From: Oscillospiraceae bacterium
GTDB taxonomy: Bacteria > Bacillota > Clostridia > Oscillospirales > Ruminococcaceae
Length of the DNA: 64,000 bases
Assembly: GCA_015067215.1 (NCBI GenBank)
Contig: SVMW01000009.1
Coordinates: 1 to 64,000, forward strand
Reading direction: 5' to 3'
Numbering within the stretch: the first letter of the stretch is position 1; each line of letters begins with the position of its first letter. The notes beneath the pieces are model-generated. The model was not told the DNA's origin. It worked only from the letters and a program-made list of their open reading frames with translations, and did no database searches. A program made the position numbers and the translations under genes. Of this stretch, positions 1-9,728 are shown in pieces.

Positions 1-310
1 AGTTTGTGAGCATACCACCAAGCCATCTTGCGTTAACAAAGTGCATACCACATCTCTGTGCTTCTTCTTTGATAGCGTCCTGAGCCTGTTTCTTTGTACC
101 TACGAAAAGTACTTCGCCGCCTTCTGCTGCGATTTCTTTGATGAAGTCATATGCTTCGTCAAGTTTTTTAACAGTTTTCTGAAGGTCGATGATGTAGATA
201 CCATTTCTTTCTGTGAAGATGTAACGAGCCATTTTTGGGTTCCATCTTCTTGTCTGGTGACCGAAGTGTACACCTGCTTCAAGCAACTGTTTCATTGATA
301 CTGATGACAT
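1..310 (-). CDS. rpsB: 30S ribosomal protein S2, N-terminal part (runs off window edge)
   Basis: Minus-strand translation from ATG at 310 reads [61 protein letters not shown]..., the conserved S2 N-terminus. Confidence 0.97.
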   Translation of the reverse strand, partial: MSSVSMKQLLEAGVHFGHQTRRWNPKMARYIFTERNGIYIIDLQKTVKKLDEAYDFIKEIAAEGGEVLFVGTKKQAQDAIKEEAQRCGMHFVNARWLGGMLTN

Positions 311-342
311 AATTTTTTCCTCCAATTTGGTTGTTGTCCTCC

Positions 343-404
343 GCTGTGTTTTGCTTATTTTTACAGGCTATGTCGTGAGACACACCACCTGTATGGAACA
401 CAGC
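343..404 (-). ncRNA. Structured 5' leader of rpsB (candidate S2 autoregulatory leader)
   Basis: Nested stems: GCTGTGTT(343-350)/AACACAGC(397-404) and ACAGG(363-367)/CCTGT(388-392), between promoter and rpsB RBS. Confidence 0.5.
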
Positions 405-423
405 GTGCGTAATGCGCCTAAAT

Positions 424-452
424 ATATTACCACAACGCATATATAAAGTCAA
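424..452 (-). promoter_or_regulatory. sigmaA-type promoter for rpsB
   Basis: Minus strand TTGACT (452-447), 17-bp spacer, TAATAT (429-424). Confidence 0.8.
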
Positions 453-562
453 GTATAAATATATAATTTTTTACAAATTTTTGCAGAAAAAATCTACATT
501 TTCGACAAACCGATTTGTTGTATAATAATTGTGATACACATTATCCCGAAAGGTGGATTTTT

Positions 563-1042
563 ATGAGTAAAATGCGAAAAAAAGACCGCGAAAGAGACAG
601 AGATTTCGCCCTTGATGTTGTGGACAGGTGCGATTATGCCGTACTGGCTTTGACAGACAGTGATAACAACCCTTACTGTGTACCGATTTCTGTTGTCAGG
701 GACACAAACAGCATTTATTTTCACTGTGCAAAGGAAGGAATGAAAACCGACTGTCTGAGATACAATCCCAATGTATGCATAACCTGTGTAACCGACACTT
801 TTAAACCTGATTATTATTTTACCACCACATTCAAATCCGCAATTGTCAGAGCTGTCGCAACTGAAATAACTGATACTGCAGAAATGCTGCGTATCCTTAA
901 ACTGTTATGTCTGAGACATAACCCGGGAAATATGGCAAAATTTGATGCTGAAATAGAAAAAATGTTTGCCGCCACAGCAATTTGGAAATTTGATATAACC
1001 GAAATCACAGGCAAAGAACGCGTCATGCCTGAACGTGATTAA
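563..1042 (+). CDS. Pyridoxamine 5'-phosphate oxidase family protein (NimA-like)
   Basis: MSKMRKKDRERD...CDYAVLALTDSDNNPYCVPISVV...FHCAKEGMKTD; RBS AAAGGTGG upstream of ATG 563. Confidence 0.8.
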   Translation: MSKMRKKDRERDRDFALDVVDRCDYAVLALTDSDNNPYCVPISVVRDTNSIYFHCAKEGMKTDCLRYNPNVCITCVTDTFKPDYYFTTTFKSAIVRAVATEITDTAEMLRILKLLCLRHNPGNMAKFDAEIEKMFAATAIWKFDITEITGKERVMPERD

Positions 1043-1057
1043 TAGTATTACACAAAC

Positions 1058-1097
1058 AAAAGCACTTGTCAGAATCTGTTTCTGCAAGTGCTTTTTT
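1058..1097. terminator. Bidirectional intrinsic terminator
   Basis: AAAGCACTTG ... CAAGTGCTTTTTT inverted repeat between convergent genes. Confidence 0.75.
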
Positions 1098-1103
1098 ATT
1101 GTT

Positions 1104-1655
1104 TTATCTTTCTTCTGACAGAATGGAACAAACCGCAATATCACAAATTTTTCCTTTGTTGTTCATAAACTGTCTGAGGGTGCCTTCATATTGCATGCCG
1201 CATTTTTGTGCCACTCTGCCAGATGCAGGGTTATCAGCATCATACTGTACTTCCACCCTGTTGTATCCCACCTGATCAAAAAGATAGTCAGCAACAGCCT
1301 TTACCGCTTCGGTCATATACCCTTTATTCCACCATTTTTTTCCTATACAGTAACCAAGTTCTGCTTTTTGTGCATCGTCATCATTTGACACCACACATAC
1401 AAAACCTGCAGATTTTACTGTTGGATCAGCCTTAAAAGTTATATTCCAGTGATAAAATTCATCATTATATCTTGCCGCCCAGCTGTCAACAGCTTTCTGC
1501 GCCTGTGAAGGGTCGGTAAGAGATGTGCTTGTCATATATCTGTTTACATCGTCATCACAAGCCCAGTTGTTGTAAACATCCTTTGCATCATCAGTTTCAA
1601 ACCTGCGGAGTACAAGCCTTTCGGTTTCAATTGTTTTTGTTCCCTTATGCTGCAT
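1104..1655 (-). CDS. GNAT N-acetyltransferase (RimJ/RimL-like)
   Basis: TIETERLVLRRFETDDAKDVYNNWA...ELGYCIGKKWWNKGYMTEA. Confidence 0.85.
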   Translation of the reverse strand: MQHKGTKTIETERLVLRRFETDDAKDVYNNWACDDDVNRYMTSTSLTDPSQAQKAVDSWAARYNDEFYHWNITFKADPTVKSAGFVCVVSNDDDAQKAELGYCIGKKWWNKGYMTEAVKAVADYLFDQVGYNRVEVQYDADNPASGRVAQKCGMQYEGTLRQFMNNKGKICDIAVCSILSEER

Positions 1656-1662
1656 AATTCAC

Positions 1663-2226
1663 CTATTTATCTGTTAAATATTCTTCTTTTAAAATTGAGT
1701 AGTGTGCAAGATCACGCGGTTTTCCCTTTACAAACAGTTCACGTCTTATAACGCCTTCAAATTTAAGTCCACATTTCTGCATAACCTTGCCTGAAGCCGG
1801 GTTATCAACATCGTGACGTGCACACACCTTTTCTGCACCGACTTCTTCAAAAAAGAATTTTATCAAAGCTGCAAAAGCTTCGGTAACAATCCCTTTACCC
1901 CACCATTTTTTACCAATGCAATATCCTATTTCAATGTTTTCCAGCATGTCATTGTATTCCACAACACTCATACTGCCTATCGGCTCGTCACCGTTTTCCT
2001 TTAAAATAACAGCCCACTGATAATAGTTTTCTTCATCGCTGTGGTTTACCCATGTGTCAACTATAAGCCGTGTTACCGAAATATCTGTATGTGTAGGCCA
2101 GGTAACATACTTTGTCACCTCATCATCACTTGCCCAATTATAAAACATAGCCTGTGCATCTGTAGTTTTGAACGGACGGAGTATAATACGTTCCGTCTCT
2201 ATTGTTTTTGTGCCTTTATGTATCAT
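1663..2226 (-). CDS. GNAT N-acetyltransferase (RimJ/RimL-like), paralogue of previous
   Basis: MIHKGTKTIETERIILRPF...IEIGYCIGKKWWGKGIVTEA; ORF could start at 2244. Confidence 0.85.
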   Translation of the reverse strand: MIHKGTKTIETERIILRPFKTTDAQAMFYNWASDDEVTKYVTWPTHTDISVTRLIVDTWVNHSDEENYYQWAVILKENGDEPIGSMSVVEYNDMLENIEIGYCIGKKWWGKGIVTEAFAALIKFFFEEVGAEKVCARHDVDNPASGKVMQKCGLKFEGVIRRELFVKGKPRDLAHYSILKEEYLTDK

Positions 2227-2245
2227 ACAAGAACTCTCTCCCAAC

Positions 2246-3544
2246 TTATGATGATTTTTTTACTTTTCCCAATGCAAAAGCAACAATAAATGCCACTACT
2301 GTTACACTCAGCCAGCCAAACCCATGTGTATAAAGTGGCAGCTTGCTGCACATTGTACTCAGAACGCCAAGCGGAACAAATCCCTCCAGTGCATAAATCA
2401 CACTTATAACTGCGGTCGCTCCTATTGTTACAGGATATATGAATGGATTTTTTATGTACCTGTCAAAAAGACCCATAACAATAATTACACTTACTGACGG
2501 ATAGATTGCATTAAGGACAGGAACCGAAATGTTGAGAATTGTTGTAAGCCCATAGTTGCTTACAACAAGCGAAAAAGCAGTAACTATCCACACCATGCTT
2601 TTGTAGGTTGCTCCTGTAAGGCCTGAAAAATATTCTGAAACCGAAGTTATAAGACCAACACAGGTTGTAAGACATGCAAGGGCAAATATAGCTGCAAGAA
2701 CAAATGCTCCAGCTTCCCCAAACAACTGATAAACAATCTGCCTTAAAGCAACTGCACCGTTTGCACCGGTTTCATAAACACCACTTGACTGCATGCCCAT
2801 ATAGGTGAGCATAAGATATATAACCGCCAGAATGCAGCCCGCAAGTATGCCTGCTGTAGACGAATATTTTAAAGACTCTTTTTTATCTGTAATGTTTTTA
2901 CCGATAAATGCTTTTACCACAACAGGTGCAAAAACAAGACCTGCAATTGCATCCATTGTAAGATATCCTTCGCAGAATCCTTTGATAAACGGTGTATGTG
3001 AATATGCCGACTGTGCCGCTGCCACAGATTTTTCGCCGTTTATTGCAAATGCTATGAACAGGAAAACAATAAGTATAATAAGTAATGGAGTAAGGACTGT
3101 TCCCAAACGGTCAACAAGTTTATTTGGGTTAAGTGAAATCCACGCAGAAATGATAAAAAACACAACTGAATATCCTATCATCCACCAGAGCGTACCTGTA
3201 TTATTCGGAAGATATGGTGCAATTGACATTTCAAAAGGAACACTGGCTGCACGCGGAATTGCCAGTCCCGGCCCGATTGCAAGATACAGTAAAACTGTAA
3301 AAACAACTGAAAATCTTTTCCCTACACGGGCTGTAACAATCTCCAGCCCACCGGTTTGTACCACTACAATAACAGCAAGTACAGGCAGTATAACTGCTGT
3401 AATTAAAAAGCCAATGACGGACGGCAGGGTCAGGTTCCCTGCATTTTGTCCCAGAAACGGAGGAAAAATCAGGTTACCGGCTCCAAAGAACATAGAAAAC
3501 AACATAAAACCAACAAACAATACTTTATTTTTTTCTAATTTCAT
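2246..3544 (-). CDS. brnQ: Branched-chain amino acid transport system II carrier protein
   Basis: FVGFMLFSMFFGAGNLIFPPFLGQNAG, LIVCS family pattern, polytopic. Confidence 0.92.
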   Translation of the reverse strand: MKLEKNKVLFVGFMLFSMFFGAGNLIFPPFLGQNAGNLTLPSVIGFLITAVILPVLAVIVVVQTGGLEIVTARVGKRFSVVFTVLLYLAIGPGLAIPRAASVPFEMSIAPYLPNNTGTLWWMIGYSVVFFIISAWISLNPNKLVDRLGTVLTPLLIILIVFLFIAFAINGEKSVAAAQSAYSHTPFIKGFCEGYLTMDAIAGLVFAPVVVKAFIGKNITDKKESLKYSSTAGILAGCILAVIYLMLTYMGMQSSGVYETGANGAVALRQIVYQLFGEAGAFVLAAIFALACLTTCVGLITSVSEYFSGLTGATYKSMVWIVTAFSLVVSNYGLTTILNISVPVLNAIYPSVSVIIVMGLFDRYIKNPFIYPVTIGATAVISVIYALEGFVPLGVLSTMCSKLPLYTHGFGWLSVTVVAFIVAFALGKVKKSS

Positions 3545-3687
3545 TCGTATTTCCTCCTTTTTTAATTAATTAAATATAATATAACATAATTTCACAGCTG
3601 TGTAAAACAGCAATAATCTTACATACAAATGTTTGTGTAGTATTATATTTAACAGCAAATAATATTAAAAAAGTTGTAAATTCACAC

Positions 3688-3727
3688 AAAAAAGCGGCTA
3701 TAAAATAACTATATAGCCGCTTTTTTT
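3688..3727 (-). terminator. Intrinsic terminator downstream of ymxH/sigG
   Basis: AAAAAAGCGGCTATA...TATAGCCGCTTTTTTT. Confidence 0.8.
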
Positions 3728-4007
3728 ATTCAATGTTTATTGCGAATTTTCTTTTTGTTTTCTTTTCCTTTAAATCACAGTTGTTTACAAGCACGGCATC
3801 TTTACCGATAAGCACAACATTGTCCCACGAAATTCTTATATCTTCCTCTCTGCCGAAAATTCCAAAAAATCTTGGTCGTCCGAAAATCACAAGATATTCA
3901 ACCTTTGCAGTTTCACGGCAGAATTCAATATCATCCACTTTACCTATATTCTGTCCCGTTGTGATACTTATTACATCCTTCTGACTGAGCAATGACAAAG
4001 AAATCAA
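3726..4007 (-). CDS. YlmC/YmxH family sporulation protein (PRC-barrel)
   Basis: KDVISITTGQNIGKVDDIEF...VEYLVIFGRPRFFGIFGREEDIRISWDNVVLIGKDAVLV; next to sigG. Confidence 0.85.
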   Translation of the reverse strand: MISLSLLSQKDVISITTGQNIGKVDDIEFCRETAKVEYLVIFGRPRFFGIFGREEDIRISWDNVVLIGKDAVLVNNCDLKEKKTKRKFAINIE

Positions 4008-4067
4008 AATATCACTCCTAACTGTATAATATATTATTCATAAGAAGTGATTTTTGTTCTTAATAAT

Positions 4068-4841
4068 TTATTCTTCCAGCTGTGTTTTTATATATCCTAT
4101 TACATTTTTTTCAATGCGGGAAACCTGTGCCTGACTTATACCTATCTCTCTTGCCACTTCAGTCTGTGTTTTTCCTTTTATAAACCTCAGGTTCATAATC
4201 CGTTTCTCTCTTTGTCTGAGATTGTGCAGAACATCCTGCATTATAACCTTTGACTGAAAAGCTTCTTCAAAATTTTCACTTGAAATCTGGTCCAGCAGAT
4301 AAACATCATTGGTCTCGTCATTATACAGCGGTTCATAAAGTGAAATCGAAGGCGAAAGTGCCTCAAGCGCCCTGCTTACCTGATAACAGGAACAGTTCAG
4401 TTCTTCCGCTATATCCTGTACTGTAGGTTCGTTGCCATCAATGTCGGTCAGTTTTTCTTTTACGGATATTGCTTTATACGCAAGATCTTTTATTGAACGA
4501 CTTATTTTTACCGGCTGGTCATCCCTTATAAATCTTTTTATTTCACCAAGTATCATAACCACACCATAGGTAGAAAACTGAACATTTAAAGATACATCAA
4601 AATTGTTCAGTGCTTTTATCAATCCTATACAGCCTACCTGAAAAAGATCATCAAAATCCACATTTTTATAACGAAAACGCTGAATTATGCTCAATACAAG
4701 CTTTAAATTGCCCATAACAAGGATATCTTTGGCTTTTCTGTCACCTGATTTCATTTTTATTATAAGAGAATTCCGTTCATCTTCTGTAAGTTCAGGCAGT
4801 TCTGCTGTGTCCAGCCCCGAAATTTCAACTTTTTTATAATA
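4068..4841 (-). CDS. sigG: RNA polymerase sporulation sigma factor SigG
   Basis: YYKKVEISGLDTAELPELTEDER...VMGNLKLVLSIIQRF...REIGISQAQVSRIEKNVI; adjacent to sigE. Confidence 0.93.
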   Translation of the reverse strand, partial: YYKKVEISGLDTAELPELTEDERNSLIIKMKSGDRKAKDILVMGNLKLVLSIIQRFRYKNVDFDDLFQVGCIGLIKALNNFDVSLNVQFSTYGVVMILGEIKRFIRDDQPVKISRSIKDLAYKAISVKEKLTDIDGNEPTVQDIAEELNCSCYQVSRALEALSPSISLYEPLYNDETNDVYLLDQISSENFEEAFQSKVIMQDVLHNLRQREKRIMNLRFIKGKTQTEVAREIGISQAQVSRIEKNVIGYIKTQLEE

Positions 4842-4930
4842 CATCGCAAACACCTCATAACAATGAATGTCATAAGGTAATTATTTGCTTTTACGGACAG
4901 AATATTAGTGGATATTTATGTAATTGATTT

Positions 4931-5629
4931 TTATACCGTCCGTTCAATTTCTTTTTTCAACTTTTTGAATATGCGTTTTTCAAGCCGTGAAATATATGAC
5001 TGGGAAATTCCTATTTCATCAGCCACTTCCTTTTGTGTTTTTTCGGTATGTCCGTTAAGGCCGAACCTCATCAGAATAATACTTTTCTCCCTGTTGTTAA
5101 GAGAATTTATCGACTGCCACAAAATCTGTTTTTCACTTTCTTCCTCAATATTCCGGCTTACTTCATATTCGTCAGTGTACAGTACATCTATCAGGTTAAG
5201 TTCATTTCCGTCACTGTCCACACTGAGTGCATCATCAATGCTAATATCAATATTCCTGTTGCTTTGTTTTCTGAGATACATAAGAATTTCATTTTCCACA
5301 CAACGGGAAGCATAGGTGGCAAACTTGATGTTACGGGATGGCAAAAAGGAATTCACCGCCTTGATAAGCCCTAAACTTCCTATAGAAGTCAGGTCATCAA
5401 TGCTTACCGCGCTGCATTCAAATTTTTTGGCTATATATATCACAAGCCTCAGATTGTGGACTATCATCTTTTCCCTTGCTGCTTTATCCCCTTTTTCAAG
5501 TCCTTCAAAGATCAGCTGTTCCTCCTCCGCTGTCAATGGCGGCGGCAAAGTCTGCGGACCGTTTATGTACCATATTACTTTGGTTTTTACCGATAAAGAT
5601 ATCAGCATATTTTTAATTTTATTAAGCAT
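4931..5629 (-). CDS. sigE: RNA polymerase sporulation sigma factor SigE
   Basis: PPPLTAEEEQLIFEGLEKGDKAAREKMIVHNLRLVIYIAKKFE...; synteny with spoIIGA. Confidence 0.93.
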   Translation of the reverse strand: MLNKIKNMLISLSVKTKVIWYINGPQTLPPPLTAEEEQLIFEGLEKGDKAAREKMIVHNLRLVIYIAKKFECSAVSIDDLTSIGSLGLIKAVNSFLPSRNIKFATYASRCVENEILMYLRKQSNRNIDISIDDALSVDSDGNELNLIDVLYTDEYEVSRNIEEESEKQILWQSINSLNNREKSIILMRFGLNGHTEKTQKEVADEIGISQSYISRLEKRIFKKLKKEIERTV

Positions 5630-5640
5630 TGTTCCTCCTC

Positions 5641-6483
5641 TTAAAGCCTGCGTCTAAGCGACATACCAAAAATTGCATCGACATTTTCACTTAGCTCACT
5701 GGCTGTAAATGCCACCAGAATATTGTCTGTTATTTTTCCGTTTATCCTTACATATTCAGCTTTCATTGACGGCAGCATTCCCTCTCCCGTCAGAGTGTTG
5801 AATATAACCGGTACAAACATGCATTTGACTTCATCGTATTTCTGCATTATAAATTTTTCTATGCTGTCACGCACCTCTTCCGGCAAAAATTTTTCAAGTT
5901 TTACATAGCTTACTATTATTACATCTTTGTTTGATACAATATCTTTTACCCTGAAACCGCTGTCGTAAAATGCTGACATATTCTGTAGTTGGAAATTTTT
6001 AAATACAATATCCATCTTAAAGCATTTATGTGCCGATACTTTATCCGCAATCAGTTCTGTCAGCACAAGTATTACATATATAAAAGCTGATATAACAACC
6101 AGCAGCACAGGGTTTACATCCAGATAAAAAAACATATTATTGTGGTATACTGCACTGCTTTTTAATGATACAGCCGCAATTATACCTGTAAGCAATGCAT
6201 TCAGCAGTATATATACCAATGTCTGAATGAAAAATTTCTTTTTATTTTTTACCCCGAAAGCTATAAATGAACATAATGCAAGAGACAGCAGTTTAACAGC
6301 CAGATCAAGCAGTCCGGTTTCAAACGGAGCAAATATATACAGACAGCTTACTGCTCCGGAAACGGCAGAAATAATAATTCTTTTTCTGCTGTATGTATAA
6401 CCGGAAACCACTGCTGCTGCCAGCAGTAAAAAATATGAAACTATAAAATTTATTATCAACAACACATCCGCATAAATAACCAT
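5641..6483 (-). CDS. spoIIGA: Sigma-E processing peptidase SpoIIGA
   Basis: MVIYADVLLIINFIVSYFLLL..., YDSGF motif, directly upstream of sigE. Confidence 0.9.
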   Translation of the reverse strand: MVIYADVLLIINFIVSYFLLLAAAVVSGYTYSRKRIIISAVSGAVSCLYIFAPFETGLLDLAVKLLSLALCSFIAFGVKNKKKFFIQTLVYILLNALLTGIIAAVSLKSSAVYHNNMFFYLDVNPVLLVVISAFIYVILVLTELIADKVSAHKCFKMDIVFKNFQLQNMSAFYDSGFRVKDIVSNKDVIIVSYVKLEKFLPEEVRDSIEKFIMQKYDEVKCMFVPVIFNTLTGEGMLPSMKAEYVRINGKITDNILVAFTASELSENVDAIFGMSLRRRL

Positions 6484-6537
6484 AAATTCACCGCCATATC
6501 CATTTTATACCAATTAATTTGAAAAATATGTCGGAAT

Positions 6538-6570
6538 ACAAAACAGCAGCCGTTTTCCGTCTGCTGTTTT
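6538..6570. terminator. Intrinsic terminator after ger operon
   Basis: AAAACAGCAG...CTGCTGTTTTG. Confidence 0.6.
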
Positions 6571-6572
6571 GT

Positions 6573-7427
6573 TTATTTTATAATTATATTCACTTTTATT
6601 TTATCAGTGTTGTATGCCTTTCTGAACCAGTCAAGGTTTAAACATTCCGTCAGAATGCTATCCTCATATATATCTCTTATATCTTTATCCAGATTGTATT
6701 CAAGCAGATTTATAAACTGTTGTTTGCTTTCTTTGTTTGCAGGCATACCTTTGTAGTTTTTAAGTATAGCTGACAGCGTAACATTTACCATACCATTTTC
6801 TGTGCTGTAAAAAGTGTTTATATTTTCCAGATTAGCTGTAAGGGTTTTACCCTGATTGTCAAAAGTATATACACCTTTTGTAACCGCATTTCCAGCGGCA
6901 TCAACCGCAAAAGATTTTCTGTCATCAAGGGTTCTTACAGTTTTACTGTTATATATTACATACTTTTCATGTGTTTCTGCATTTTCCACAACACCATTTA
7001 ATGCTTCTTTTGACATATTGTAACTGTGCAGCGGATATTTACCATTTTGCATATATGTGTATTTTTCACAGTCTTCTTCAGTATTTCCTGCAACAACTGA
7101 CACATCCGGACTGAACCGGGAGTTAAACAGTGCAGAGACAAGTTCTCCAATATTATCCTCTACAACCGCTTTGTCGCACACCACAAAACTGCACAGTTTG
7201 AGATTATAGTCGTTTTCTGACAGAATATCCGTCATTGTGTTTTCAATGCCTGTGTTTTGTTTTTGTTCAATGACAAACGAAGGCTTTTCAGCTTTAAAAT
7301 CGTAATAATAAAAAGAGATGTTTTCTTTATTAACAGTAACAAGTTTTACTATTCGCTTTTCACCGTAGTCACTGCAGGCTGTCAGCAATAATACCGCTGA
7401 TAATATTATTAATTTAAAAAATTTCAT
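6573..7427 (-). CDS. Ger(x)C family spore germination lipoprotein, divergent
   Basis: Lipobox LLLTACSD, position third in a gerA-type operon, C-terminal DIRDIYEDSI...WFRKAYNTDKIKVNIIIK. Confidence 0.7.
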   Translation of the reverse strand: MKFFKLIILSAVLLLTACSDYGEKRIVKLVTVNKENISFYYYDFKAEKPSFVIEQKQNTGIENTMTDILSENDYNLKLCSFVVCDKAVVEDNIGELVSALFNSRFSPDVSVVAGNTEEDCEKYTYMQNGKYPLHSYNMSKEALNGVVENAETHEKYVIYNSKTVRTLDDRKSFAVDAAGNAVTKGVYTFDNQGKTLTANLENINTFYSTENGMVNVTLSAILKNYKGMPANKESKQQFINLLEYNLDKDIRDIYEDSILTECLNLDWFRKAYNTDKIKVNIIIK

Positions 7428-8226
7428 TTGTTTCACCGTTTCTTCTGATTGCAAGCTGTTTTAATGCCCAGCAGTACAGCATAACCGCCGCCAGATAATT
7501 GAGTGTGTAATAGATGGTAAAAATGTAGTCATAGCGTACAATAGTGTCAGTATATATCGTTTGCACCAGTGCCTGTAAAGGCGAAACACTATACAGTATA
7601 TTTCCTCTTATACATAGCCCCTGAAGTAAAGTTATAAAAAACATATAACATCCTGCAAAAAGCAGAAATCTTTTTCCTGCATACATTCTGTTCTTCTTAT
7701 TGTCTGCTATTACACAGATTGTAATTATATCAAACAGGACAGGCATTTTTGCAATGCTGAAACCAAAACCGATGCTGTTGGAGTAGATATTTGCAACATT
7801 TATTTTATCTGCACTTAAGATTACTGTAAGCACAAACAACGTGATATTGAACATTGTAAAAAAGCTGTACAGCATATGAGTTCTGTAACAGATATATTTA
7901 TAAAACAGAACTGCTGTAACTGCTGAAAACAATATTATTGCTATAGTATTTGAGCCATGGAATGTATGGAAATAGTTTATAAATTCAATAAAAACATAAA
8001 CTGCCCTTATCAGAATAAGCATTGCTGCTGCAGCATTTATCAGTTTTGAATTAAAACTGTACCGACTGATAACAAGAAGTATGATAAAAAAAATCAGAAC
8101 AGATATTCCTGTGTGAATAATCCTGTCTCTCGGAAACAGTTGTGCAAAATCACCTTTCATCATAAATTCCAGCTGGGCGCTGCAAAAAGAAAGAACAATC
8201 AACGTGTATAACTGTGTTTTTTTCAT
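7414..8226 (-). CDS. GerAB/endospore germination permease-like protein (short)
   Basis: Polytopic 270-aa protein between gerAA-like and gerAC-like genes. Confidence 0.65.
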   Translation of the reverse strand: MKKTQLYTLIVLSFCSAQLEFMMKGDFAQLFPRDRIIHTGISVLIFFIILLVISRYSFNSKLINAAAAMLILIRAVYVFIEFINYFHTFHGSNTIAIILFSAVTAVLFYKYICYRTHMLYSFFTMFNITLFVLTVILSADKINVANIYSNSIGFGFSIAKMPVLFDIITICVIADNKKNRMYAGKRFLLFAGCYMFFITLLQGLCIRGNILYSVSPLQALVQTIYTDTIVRYDYIFTIYYTLNYLAAVMLYCWALKQLAIRRNGETNEIF

Positions 8227-8227
8227 T

Positions 8228-9661
8228 TCAGTTATCCTCTCTTCTGTTTATTGTTCTCCAGCTGGACTTAAAAAATATATCCGCAAGAATATTTTTATTA
8301 TCACTTGTAAACTGCGGCAGATAGCATTTTCCTGCTGCATTTACATTGACAACATTGTATATAAGCAATAAAACCGAGAAAGCAAAACCCAATGCACCGA
8401 ACAAACCTGATAAAATCAGGAAAATAATCCTTAAAACAGTAACAGATTCATAAAATGACGGCACAACAAAGGTCATTATAGTGCTGATTGCACATACAAT
8501 AAGCACTGCAGCACCGATAAGTCCGGCATTTATTGCGGAATCTCCTATTATAAGTGCCGCAACAAAAGACACTGTATGCCCTATTGCCTGCGGAAGCCGC
8601 AACCCCGCCTCTTTTATTATTTCAAAAGTTATAACAATGATAATCGCCTCTACAAACAATGGCAGCGGTGTTGAGTTTTGGGAAGAAAAAATAAAAAAAA
8701 TAAGTTTTTCGGGTAAGTTTTCAGGAGCAAAATTTGCAAGAGTTATATACAGTCCCGGAAGAATAATTGAAATCACAAATGCAATATACCTCAGAGCTTT
8801 TGTAATTGAAACAAAGTAAGGGCGCTGCACATAATCGTCATTGGTGGAAAAGTGTTCACTGAACATAAAAGGATAAATCAACGCAAAGGGGCATCCGTCA
8901 ACCATAAGACCAATTTTGCCTTCGCACAGTTTTGCGCAGAAAACATCAGGTTTTTCTGTGTATGAAACCGCACTGAACAACGAACCTTTTGTCGTATCTA
9001 TAAAAGGTGCAAGATATCCGCTTTCGGTTACTACAGGAATATTTATTGTGCTCAACCTGTCTTTAACCTTATCAAGTATCTGTATATCACAGTAATCTTT
9101 GTGATAATACAGCGATACTTCTGTCTTGGTTGCTGTTCCTATCTGCATTGTTTCTATTTCAAGGCCTTTACTTCGTATTCTGCGCCGTACAAGTGCCATA
9201 TTTTTACGCCCTGTGTCACAAAAGCTTTCCCTTGTACCACGCAGGCTTCCCTCCGACTGCGGTTCATTTATGCCCCTTGCAGAATAACCCTGACATGGTG
9301 CAACAAGTGCTTTGTCGACACCGTCAATGAGTATTATGCTGAACCCTGCCGTCAGAAAAAACATCACCATTTCAAAAGTTTCTGCCGGCTGTTTATTGAA
9401 TGGGATTGTTGTGCGGTTGAGCACATAATCGAATACCTTTTCTGCCGAAAAATCCGCTTTAAGATTATTGAGCGGCCTCAAATTTACCTGCCAAAGATTT
9501 GTTATATTGGTCAGGTCTTCACACATAACAAGGACTGCATTGTGCCCCATTATTTTTATATCCTTTTCAAAATAGTCTACAGACTGGCCAAAATAACTTT
9601 TAATCTCTTTTTTGTTTTCTTCAATATTTTTAAACAAGTGTTTTTCCAAAACAAAAATCAC
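8228..9661 (-). CDS. Spore germination protein GerA family
   Basis: PAETFEMVMFFLTAGFSIILIDGVDKALVAPCQGYSARGINEPQSEGSLRGTRESFCDTGRKNMALVRRRI; start may be TTG at ~9649. Confidence 0.93.
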   Translation of the reverse strand: MIFVLEKHLFKNIEENKKEIKSYFGQSVDYFEKDIKIMGHNAVLVMCEDLTNITNLWQVNLRPLNNLKADFSAEKVFDYVLNRTTIPFNKQPAETFEMVMFFLTAGFSIILIDGVDKALVAPCQGYSARGINEPQSEGSLRGTRESFCDTGRKNMALVRRRIRSKGLEIETMQIGTATKTEVSLYYHKDYCDIQILDKVKDRLSTINIPVVTESGYLAPFIDTTKGSLFSAVSYTEKPDVFCAKLCEGKIGLMVDGCPFALIYPFMFSEHFSTNDDYVQRPYFVSITKALRYIAFVISIILPGLYITLANFAPENLPEKLIFFIFSSQNSTPLPLFVEAIIIVITFEIIKEAGLRLPQAIGHTVSFVAALIIGDSAINAGLIGAAVLIVCAISTIMTFVVPSFYESVTVLRIIFLILSGLFGALGFAFSVLLLIYNVVNVNAAGKCYLPQFTSDNKNILADIFFKSSWRTINRREDN

Positions 9662-9728
9662 CTCTTTATAATTATTGTCTCGTGATTAATTTCTAATGCT
9701 TAAAACAATAATATATCGAGGTGATTTT

